A DNA stretch of 64,000 nt. Source: Owenia fusiformis. Its lineage: Eukaryota; Annelida; Polychaeta; Sabellida; Oweniidae. Positions 44,901 to 56,900 of the stretch are shown piece by piece; the first letter of the stretch is position 1, and each line of letters opens with the position of its first letter. The stretch is taken from NCBI GenBank assembly GCA_903813345.2, contig CAIIXF020000005.1, positions 37,329,375-37,393,374 of the forward strand, given 5' to 3'. The position numbers were made by a program, and so were the translations under genes. The notes under the pieces are model-generated. The model saw nothing but the letters and a program-made list of their open reading frames with translations, did not search any database and was not told where the DNA came from.

Positions 44901-47900
44901 AATTTTTAGATAACTTGCTTACATGCATAATTTTATGCTTCTATGTTTTAGGCACTACTGATAGCTGCTGGACATGCAGTGATGCCTCATCTAATGAACA
45001 GTGCCAGGAAGAAGGAGAGCTTGTGCTATGTATTGAAGGGGTAAGTCAGAAATATTATGTTCTTGATCAGCTTTAAAAACTACTTTGTCAAGTCAGTAAT
45101 CATTCCTAGCTCATCGAGATTGAATGGTCATCATGATACCTTTCAGATGATTAATTCTCACTATTACATGTATGTTACAGTATATATTAAATATTGATTA
45201 TAATCAATTAATTATAATAAAATCTAATACGGTATAAGATTCTGAGCTAGAATATATTTGAATTAATTCTGAGAACGTTTTTTAGATGTCTTTGATTTCG
45301 TAAATGATGTACATTTACTTCAGTGAAAAATGAATACAAAATAATTGTTTCATCATGCATGTTTGAAATATGACTTCAACATTATAATTCACATTATTCC
45401 ATAGTTAGCATGATATTCATAGGATAACATGTGAAAATAAAAACGGTATTTTTGTAATCAGTGGTAAAATATGATATTTTTGACAAATTTTCACTTAACC
45501 ATAGCATACGGTTTTTTAGCCATGACATACGGCACTGTATGCGATGGTTTATGGATTTTTGCTACTTCAGACTCAAAATGAGGCTAAGTGTCAACATCGC
45601 CGGATCGTTTGGAAAATTCTAATTAAATAACTTAATTTCCGATGATTCTGATGATGACTTTAACTATGGAATAAAAAGAACATCCTATGATTTACTCGTG
45701 ATATGATTTTAATCCACTCATGGATATTGATATCATATCCATTCGTGGATAAAAATCATATCACTCATAAATCATAGGATATCCTCTATTTCTTCATATG
45801 ATGTTTGCATTTTGAGAAGACAACAATTTATTGTACTAAACATTTTTTCATATATTCCCTCAATATTATATTCTTCAGCTGAAGTGTTCCTGTGAGACAG
45901 AAATTCGATATGACTCGGTGCGCTTGAGAATCAACAAACGCGCCAAGCAGACGGAAGCCTGTCTAAATAATATGGCAGGAAATGATCAAGGTTGCTATGG
46001 AAACTCCAAAAATCTATTCTGCTATTTTTGTTGTGTTGGAGAGATAAATGGTCGTCAATGCAATGAATATTTACCAGATAATTTACCTGCCAGGTTTCAA
46101 GAACTTATTCCAGCTGAAGGTAATTAAGACACTCCAATAGATATAAGTGTGGCATACATTTAGATTATTTATTCTTCTGAGTACAGCCCAGCATGTGAAG
46201 GTTCAATCTTGAGAACATTTTATAATTTTATTCATTTTCTTTACTAAAAACAACATATTGAAGAAATTACAGTGAGTGTACAATTACAATTGGTATAGTG
46301 AAATGAGATATCTGTTGAATAATGAAATTAATAAATTGAATTGAATTGAGGAACCATTATATTCTTAACATGGTCAATGAGAATTTATATATCTTTTCAA
46401 CTAAAAATACATATATATTTTTAAATGGTATAATACCTGTCATATGATGTATACAATCTGCCATATAATCTGATCTGATATATTATAATGTAATCTGATT
46501 ATAGATACAGCCTCTATGTCTGTAAACATTCCAACAATGCCATCACAAGTGACATTCCCAAAAGTGAACAAAGAGTTTGACATAAGAACAGTACAATGTA
46601 ACGTCAGTAATATCCATGGTTATGTGTTATCAACTGCAGCTCTATATGTGGCAGGTACGTGGCTTTAATATGAGAGGCTGGGACACAGGGATTTATTAAT
46701 GCTTATTTGGGATGTAAGGCTACATGTTTTTAAGGGGACTTGTATGTGAACATGAAATATTATGATCCAGGAATAACTGTCTCCTTCTCAATTGTTTTTT
46801 TTCATGGGACCTTAAATTACCACTATTTCCATATACAATAACTATTTTCCATATACAATAACTATTTTCCATATACAATAAACCTTATATTCAATTGGGC
46901 GAGTAAACAGTTGTGAATGGGGAGAACTAATCCCTAATTTACATATCTATAATTTACATTTTCATGTACAAGTTCTCTTAAAAATGTGTATCTTGACCTA
47001 CATGTATTGATTACTGCAAGACTTACATCTTACATCAACCCTCTCAATCCTCCTATTTTGGACTTCACATTAGAATTCCGGCGAGCAAATAATGTGTACT
47101 TCAATGAAGTGAAGTGAAGAGTAGAAGTGAAGCTTCAATTCAATTTGGGATTTTTGTACTTTTATTTGAAAAATAATTGGAGTTTTCTTAGTAGCATTGA
47201 TTCAAACTCAAAATTGAAATCAGAGTTTAAGATGTTCTTTGAGTTGTGAAAGTGCATGTACATTAAATACCAAACCCTTGATAAAACATGTACAGTCCTA
47301 ATTTGACTTGTGCAGAGAAACAATTTTCCATATAAGGGTAGAGCAGTCAACTTAAAAACATGAAGGCTTTCAACAAAAACAGTTGGGTTTATTTTGTAAT
47401 ATAACAATATCTTTAGGCTTTACCATTTGCATTTATTTGACTTCACTTCTTAAAAGAGAGCTTTATCTCTACTCTTTCAGTTTACAATAACTCTCTGAAC
47501 TCACTTATAATCCGAGTGCGTTGTCGAAGTAAATGCATTAGGTGTGAAAGGGTAGTTTATAACTAGACTGCATGCAGGGTACAATATCTTATTTACAATC
47601 TCTTTTAACGGAAAGCAGATGTCAAAACAGGAAAAGCCACCTTATTTCAACTGCCTTGCTAAAAATCAACAAAACTATTTTGAAAAATATGACATGCATG
47701 TATATTTATAGAAAGATCTACTATCAAGATTACACCTGAAAGCACTTATTTAAGACAAAACACCCAGACAACATTGAAATGCAAAGTTACCCATGATCCT
47801 GTACTAGAGGTAGACATTCAGTGGTTCATTGAGGATTATCCAGTTGGTGGTAATGATGGGGAAATGAAACCAGATGGGTCTTTAGTGATATACAATCCTA

Positions 47901-50900
47901 ATAACTGGGGAGTATATAAATGCCAGGCAAGGACTGAACTTGAGGTCTTAAATGCAACAGCAAAGGTGAAGAAGGCAGGTGAGTCCAGATTTTCAGATAA
48001 TTTAATAGTATAATTTCCATATAGCTTTTGAAATCTCGCTGAATCTCGTTTTTCGTGAGATTTTAAGCGATTTGCATATTATGTAAGTATGACTTACATT
48101 TCCTTCTTTTAAATGGCATATTTGAATTCAGTGAAATGTTTTCTCCTATAATAGCTTTGATTTACACAGTTATGTAATTTGAATAATTTTCTATGACAAT
48201 TTAAAAAACTTGGGCCAAATGTCCATAGATGCAATGCTAAAATTCTTTAAAACCTTGGATTAGTTGTATGTCAATCAACATTTGCATGTTTAATCACAAC
48301 ATGTGCATAAACAGGAACATCATGTGGTATATCATTCAAGTTTTATACAGATTCAACTAACACACTTTGATAAATCATGAAATTAAGCCACTTTTCTAAG
48401 ATTTTAGCATGCAAGTGAATGGAACTCTTGCCCGAATTAAAAGCTGAATAAAAGATGGCAGCACTAGATTTCATTGATCTTTCTGCTATTTAGAAACTAT
48501 CCAATTGAAAAGTTGGAGAATGTTTTTAGATTTGGGGTGCTACATAGTTTTTATAGCACTTGTGTTAATGTGTACTGCTGATTGGATTTGCTATGGTACA
48601 TTAATGCTGTGATCAAAATTTCAGAAAATTGGCTAACCTTTTCAACTTGAAATTTTAACAGATACAAGAGCAGCTAGTGCCATTTGATTTGGTTTTAGAC
48701 ATGCTGGCAAAATTACTTGGGGACAATTTAGAAAAAAAAGCGCCATACTTATCACTGTGCATCCAACTTTGTTTAACTTTTCAACTCATTGCAGTGCTGT
48801 GCTAATTTTGATGCTTGAGTTTCTTGTCAATGTACATTGTACAATTCATTTTTGTTTTTATTTCACTGCATATTGCATTAACAAATTTTCTTTAGGGCAA
48901 AATGTCTTTGAAATCAGAACTGAAGTTTAATAATAAATGATAATTGCTCTTTCAGTTGAACTGGATTGCCAAGATGGCTACACACCGTTCCCTCCAGGGC
49001 AGAGCTACATCTGTGTGAAGTTGTACAACGAATCAAGTAGTTGGAGAGATGCACTAGCAACATGTCAACAGGATTTCTCCCACCTTGCATTCCTTAGCTC
49101 ATCTGAAGTATCAAGTGCTGTGGGACAGTACTTGGTGTATAGTAAGTTAATCTATCAATGTGAGTGAGTGGATGAGCTCATCTTAAGTATCAAGCGCTGT
49201 AGGACAGTACTTGGTGTATAGTAAGTTAATCTATCAATGTGAGTGAGTGGATGAGCTCATCTTAAGTATCAAGCGCTGTAGGACAGTACTTGGTGTATAG
49301 TAAGTCAATCTATCAATGTGAGTGAGTGAGTGAGTGAGCTCATCTGAAGTATCAAGCGCTGTAGGACAGTACTTGGTGTATAGTAAGTTAATCTATCAAT
49401 GTGAGTGAGTGGATGAGCTCATCTTAAGTATCAAGCGCTGTTGGACAGTACTTGGTGTATAGTAAGTCAATCTATGTATGTATGACTTACATGTACATTG
49501 TACATGTATTTTAGACAAAATTGTGTATTTTAGACAATTTTGTATGTTTTAGGACTTGCATTTTTGAGAATATTGTATATTTTAGACAATATTGTGTATT
49601 TTAGGCAAGATTGTGTATTTTAGGCAAGATTGTGTATTTTAGGCAAGATTGTGTATTTTAGGCAAGATTGTGTATTTTAGGCAAGATTGTATATTTTAGA
49701 CAATATTGTGTATTTAAGGCAAGATTGTGTATTTTAGGCAATATTAGTGCTGCATGGATAGGAATGCATGTGGATGATCTTAACAGAATCGTGTGGGAAG
49801 AGAAATACCGTATTCAATACACAACACCAAGAAACCTCGTAGGATGGTACTTTCCACCTGGCCAACCTAACACTAAATCAGGAAAGTGTGGTGCAATTAC
49901 TGGTGTCAAGACAACCTCCATTGAATTCAAAGATTTCAGTGAAGACAGTGGATGGCCAAATGTGAGAAAAAAGCGCCAGTCTGAGGAGGATGAGAGCAGA
50001 GATGGGCTGAAGATTGAATTGCAGTCTTGTGAGAAGTCATTGCCGTTTATTTGCATGAATAGACCAATTGAAATAAGACTTGAAAAGAGTAAGTTTTTAT
50101 CTAGACATAAACTGAGAACATGTGAAATAGAAACATTTTGAGGTAACTTTTGTTTGACTGTTATCCGAAGGGAATATGTGAGCAATATTAAAGCTCAGAA
50201 TAGTATGTAGGTTGGTGAATGGTACATTCTCCTTTTTTTGGAATATATTACATTTTACGAACATCAATCAAAAATGCACATAAATTTGAATTTATATTTG
50301 AATCTAGAGCAGAAATATACGCATTTCAAAGGGAGGTTTATTTGCATAATGTTCTGAAAAATATTGAAAATTTATTGATTTTCAGCACCACTTTGTGAAG
50401 AAGGCTGGCTGGGTCACTATCTGTCAGATAAGTGTTATTATATAGGAGACAATGTAAGGTCTAATTTCTCAACTGCTAGAGATTCATGCCGAACAATGAA
50501 GAGTGAGTTGATGATGCCAAAGTCTCACATGGACATGAGGTTTGCAACAGCCGCAGTGGCCGAAGTCAGTATGTACAATCATTTTTTTTTCTTTATTATC
50601 AACATAATTAATTGCAAATCAATGTTAGTTTGTTTCCTTTAGTAAAATCAATTGTGTTTGTGGTTTGTGAGAATGGAATTAAATATATATGATTTTATCG
50701 AGGTATTATTGGTTATTAATGGCCAATTGTGGCTTGAAAGTTGTCACACATGAAGAGAAATAGCTTGCTTCAATGTATGATTGTATATGGTATACATATA
50801 TTGCAACCACTGACCAAGGCTCCCCATGGAGCCTTTCACTCTATATGTTTTTGTACAATAGGTTAAATTTCTGCTGGATGTAAAACAATTAATTCATTCT

Positions 50901-53900
50901 TTGCAATTTATCTCCCCCTCTGTCTACCCGCACATTTATATTTTAAATTCTCCATTTTTCCCCTACAAACATTTATTCTGTAGTAAGGGGAATATTTAAA
51001 AGATATAATATACAGATTTACTTCCACTTTACAAATGGTGATTTTTATTTTTCACATACGAGGGGTGATCAATAAGTAATGGACGCTTACACAGATCTTT
51101 TTTTTATAAACCAATCCCTTTGATTTTGTCACCAGTGATACATCATTCAATAATCTATCAACTCTGAAGATTTGAAAGCATAACATGTAATATATTTTGA
51201 TATATCTTTATTGCCGTGAAGGAGGTATAGGAACCCCGGGACCGACATAACGTCACACATTCTGAAGCTATTTTAGCTTGTTTAACATGCAATGCAGTTG
51301 AATGCAGGCTGAACAAAACTAACTAACTTTGTGGTATTCATGCCAAATTCATTTTACAGGGCCCTTTGCATAGGTTCCATCAAGTGCTACACGTACACAC
51401 TTCCTCATCCTCTTAACCCAATATTGTGAGACAAGGCCGAATCCATTCTCTGAGGTGGAAGCAAGATGCAGTGGCACAGCTTGTTTTGTTTCATCAATGT
51501 CATTAAACCCGCGCTTCCTTTCTCTACAGAAATTAGTAATACTAGTATATAAATAAATAAGTCACGTGTTGGCAGATCTGGAAAAAATGGTGCATTTTCC
51601 AAGGGCTCAGTTGAGGTCCAGGGTTATTGTATTCTGAACATTTTGAGATCTTTGGGCAGGTGCATTGTCCATATGGAGTAGGGTGCTCTTTTCTCTCACC
51701 AACCCCTTCTTCCACAATGTTTTCTCATATTGACCTGCAAACCCCAACCATATAACACTTTGACATCACAATACTTACCGTTTATGTGTTACCAGTCAGC
51801 AAAATATTTCCAAACAACACAACGCTAATTTCCTAGATGCGAGTAGAAAATAATAATCTTGATTTATGTCAATAAAAATTCACAATTCAGTCAAACTGGT
51901 GTCATATTTGGAATCTACATATAAAATTACGTCTAAAAATGTGGTTTTGAAAAGAGTTTATCAACTTTGAAAATTTAATTTTCTTTGAAAATGTGACTTC
52001 TAGGTCGGGGAGATCCCCCATAGACCCCATGTTGTAAAACTACAAAAAGTGAAATATCTTTTCTTGTGTTGGGCAGATATTATTTTCTTTTACTGGACAT
52101 ATTTTAATTTGTATAACTATCAGATACATAAGGGTAATTTGAAAAGTGAACCACTAAAACTGATGCATATTCAAGTTTAAGGGAATTTTGTAATACCCTG
52201 CCATGTTATTTCCCCCGAATCAGCCACCTGGTGGCAAAACTGGTAACTACCTACTCGCATCTGAGTAATTGCATATCAAAAAATCAAATCTAATCAAATC
52301 TAACTGAAATATGTCAGAATGGCTAAAAGCTAAATATGTGACGTAAATGTCAGTCCTGGGGTACATGAACACCTTTACGTAAATAAGGATATATCAACAT
52401 TCATTACACATTTTGACCTCAAATCTACAGAATTGATAGATAATTGAATGAGCTATCACTGGTAAGAAAATCAAAGGGATTTGTCGATAAAAAGTATCTG
52501 TGTAAAAAAGCGTCCATTACTTATTGATCACCCCTCGTATGATCATATTAATATTTAGGTTTCCAACTTGGTGATGATTGGGTGGCATGGGTTGGACTTG
52601 TGCCTCGAGTAAATGGATCATTTGGTGAATTTGATTGGCTTGATGGTGAACCTCTAACGGGCTCAATTCCATTTGGAGAAGATTATGACTGTGTTTGGCT
52701 TGACACGAATGGAGACCTCAATGTAAGACCTTGCAGAGCGACCAGAGCAACTATCTGTGAGAAACCAAGGCGTTCCAAAGGTTGGTTTCATGTTTTGTTC
52801 AGTTGTCACCACCATCGTTATAGCAACCTTTTTGTGACCTTCTTTCAGTGTTGGTAGTTGGTGACTGAAACTACTACTGTCAATAGTGAAGCAGAAATTT
52901 CATTTGACTCCACCAACATTTGATACCATGAACTCATATTGTAGGTATACAGTAAAACCTATCTAACTGTATAAGTGGTATTTAATCCAAGTGATTCATT
53001 TGCTGAATGGTCAAACTTCATCATTTTCCTAATTTTAATTTTCCTAATGACAAGGAACCTATTGGATAACATTATGAAGATTATTAGGCTATATATCCAA
53101 CATTTAATTTTCTGATCATTTCAAAAATTAGGCAATAGGCAAAATTAAATTATTGGGCAAAATCACCACTTATAATGCAGTATTGAACACCTCTCTCTCT
53201 AGTGAATACCTGTGTTCAGTGAACACCACTTCAGGACACATTTTACATTGACTCCTGTATGAAATCCCCATTCTGTAATGAACACCTACCTACAGTGAAC
53301 ACTTTTATGTGGCTCCATGGTGTTCATTATATACAGTTTTATTGTAGTTATGTACTCTTCACTTTCAGGTCCTTCGAGATTTACGGAGAGCCCTAACGGT
53401 GACATTGTCATAGATATAACTAATAAGGATTTCCCGATAATCACGTGTGAGATTGATCAGTATTACTTCCCTGATATACCTGTATTTCTTGGATCAAAAA
53501 ACATGGGCTATTTACCAATGACTGGTTACCCGAGAGCTGAGTTTTCTTTTCTGGAATATGCTGAAAGCATGCAACAACAACAGATGTTTATTCCAATTAC
53601 TAAACTTCAGGTAATTTGATTTAATATATTTTTGAATTTTTGGTTGTCTAGGGATAAGTTCTCTTCATATAATTTACTATCCAGGTGAGTATAAAGGTAT
53701 GAGGAATTTATTTGTAATTAGTCTGGTCCATTGAAAATCCTGTTGAGAGGGTGATGGTTTTCCCGGGCACATAGCCAGGGTGGGTTAAGGGGTGCAAGCT
53801 AACCCTCCCCCACCCCCCCCCCCCCCCTGGCCAAAAATTCTTTCAAAATCATGCAGTTTTTCACCATTCTGAGCACCTTTCAGGTGATTTTGGGCCAAAA

Positions 53901-56900
53901 TGTCAAATGTCAACCCCCCTGGAAAATTGAATAAAAACAACCTCGGAATGTGTTCAGCAAACATTATAAATGGTCATAACCCAGTCTGCTCCTATGGCCA
54001 AAGAATCTTGGTTTGAGCCAAGTAGGTTCCTTATAACAACTTAGAAACAGCATATCTTTTGCCAGTCTGTTTGAACCAAGTGTTTTTAATTCCAACAGGA
54101 GGGGATACCCCAGAATTCATAGAACCTATCTCCATATAATGTTAATGTGAACCTCTAGTAGTTTCTCTTTATATGGAGGTACATCTATGGATTCAGGGAC
54201 ATTCCCCCCTCTTTACATATACATGTACCATTCTTTGCAGGGAGATTACTGGTGTGAAGCATGGAGTCTTTCTCCTGTGGATAGGATTATATCAAGAACA
54301 TTCACCATCACTGATAAAGGTCAGTTACAATGATTTGTTCTTTTCTATTTGCACAAATGGTTGGATTGGCATTCACCATGGATTTAATGAATTTGCCAAA
54401 ACATTTAATTGAGCGATTGTTGGATAAGTACAAAAAAATCATATTATTGTTATCTAAGGAGTAACAGTGTTAAGATCATCATCTGAGCCATATCATCAAC
54501 AAGATTCAGTTATAAGTGCTTATTATGTCAAAACCAAAAAGTGGTGACATATTGTTATGGCCTTTGTTTTTTTTACAGCGTTTGGTGTTAAAAAGGTAAA
54601 AAGGGTATTTTTTCAGCTTGGTTCAAATTGACCCAATTCTTTTTTCAAAATTATCTACAAGTTATCGAAAGATCAAATCTGAGTTTAGATTTGAGATTTC
54701 ACCTTCAATGACCTTCTCAGTATCAAAAAAGTTCTTTTTTCAACTTGCTTCATATTGACCAATTTATTGTTTCAAAATCATTTACAAGTTCTCAGAGATT
54801 TAAATCTGACTCGAGAATGAACTCATAATATTGTGAGCAACAACAACTGTAGGTGGTGACATTTTGTCATGTTAATGCCTTTTTCCTTTATATAGGTACT
54901 TTGACATACGTTGGTAGTATGAAAGTGCGGGGACATCAGTTCGATGCTGTAGAGGCAGAGATGGTGCAGTTAATACCTGATTACAATTCAATATATAAGA
55001 GAATTCTTACCACTACAACATATGGCATAGCAGGCAATGGCATCAATATAGACATGAAGCTGAATGGAATAAGGTGATATTTTTGATCATGTGACCTCCT
55101 TCCCATTCATTGAGATCACCCTTCACAGACCATTCGTAATTTTAGCTTGTGGGCTCAAGCTCTTGTTGTGCTAGAAGCGTTTTGAAATATCTAAGCTAAG
55201 AACTAATTACTTAACCATAGTACAATTAAAGTCTCATGTTCAGCCTGTTAAACAGTTATATATTGACACTTTATTGCTTGTAATGTAGATAGCATAATAA
55301 GATTTCCCCAGGAAGATTTTTTAAGTAAACCCATCATTTATTGATTCTCAACTTACTGGTATGTATAGCATCCCACCTTGCAAAATTTCACTCACATAGA
55401 ATTTAATTTGCAAGTATTTGGAAGTTATTTTAGTAAGGTTGAGTCATGAGCCGATAATTCTTAATTTCCAAATAATAACCTTAATCTTTTTTTTATATTT
55501 TCTTTTCTTTTTAAGGAATGGCAGCGTTATCATAGATTTTAACGTGTTCTATAAGCTGGATGGGCAACCTTCATTCTCAGAGATTGATATATCCCAGACT
55601 CCCAAAGATGATGTCCCCGAGGCTGTCCGTGTGGCCTTAAAGGAGCAACTGAGGAGCTTTTATACTGACCTAACACAAAATGATATGGATGTTGACCCTG
55701 AAACCCTTGAACTGATGAACACAGGTAAAATGCGCTTAGAGTAAAACTTGGCTGAACTGAATGTTACTCAGTCTGGGACTAACATAGTGTTCAAATAAGT
55801 AGATGTTCACATTTCAAGGTTTTTCATTGAGAGGTATTTGGATTAAAGACATGTTTGAACTTATAGGTTTCACTGTAGCTGTATAAATGGATTCCAAATC
55901 TATAGTATTTTTTGAAAACATGTCGCTGAACATTTCAAGATTAAATGATTGCTATCCATTGCCATTGCCATATTTACAATATTGGTGTTTATATTACATC
56001 ATTGCATATTTGTTTTTGCTTTATGTGCATGTGTCATGCTTTATATGGACATAGGAATTAGGAATGTTGCGATATCACACCAAACAAGGAATATGAGTAT
56101 CACAAGATTAAAAATGTGATTGTTTCATTAAATCATTTCTAATTTTTATTCAAAATTGTTAGAATTAAAGTCTAACACAGAGAGTGGATATCATTGCTTT
56201 AAAAATATCTGATCATTTGTTTAACAGCTTCCTGTGCCAGATTAAGTGGCAGAATGCCTGGCGGTCGTAACTACACAATTCCAGCTACAAATCTAGGAAA
56301 GGAGAGTTACAGCTTGGAAATTTGTGTCCAAGGTAATATCAATTTGATTGTTATAGTATTAACTGTATGAACAAATTTATTTTGATATGAAATTTTCAAC
56401 TTTTAGTAAATTGATTCTTTTTCAATTTATTGTTGCATGAAACATTAAATACTGCATGTAGTACTAAATATCAATTTTAAACAACATTTTTGAACGTTGT
56501 TAATTCCTGTTCAACAGATGGCCGTAGTCTTGCCAAGGCAACATGTGAGGGTTCCGCAGAGACTGGCACCAGGTGGTCTAATGTTATGTATTATAATGCC
56601 ATCTATGGGGCAGAGTGCATTGAGGTTGATACTTCACCTGTCACAAAAGATTTGGAAACCATATCCATAGTAAGTACTACATTTAAGGTCAATGTCTTTA
56701 TATTTGGCAAATGACATCCAAATTGATAAGGATGCTGTTACACAAAAATACTGAGTCACTTTTTGGTGATTTTTATATTCCATTGTAAAAATATTAATGT
56801 CATCACAAAATGAAAATGAAAACTACAAATAAGATTATAAATGATCAAAACATTCTGCTAGTAACCTGTTTCTTTTTATGTGATAAACAATTAAAACTGA

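Noticed and set aside
49814-50185. 123-codon minus-strand open frame
   Set aside because: Antisense shadow of receptor exon 18 (C-type lectin).
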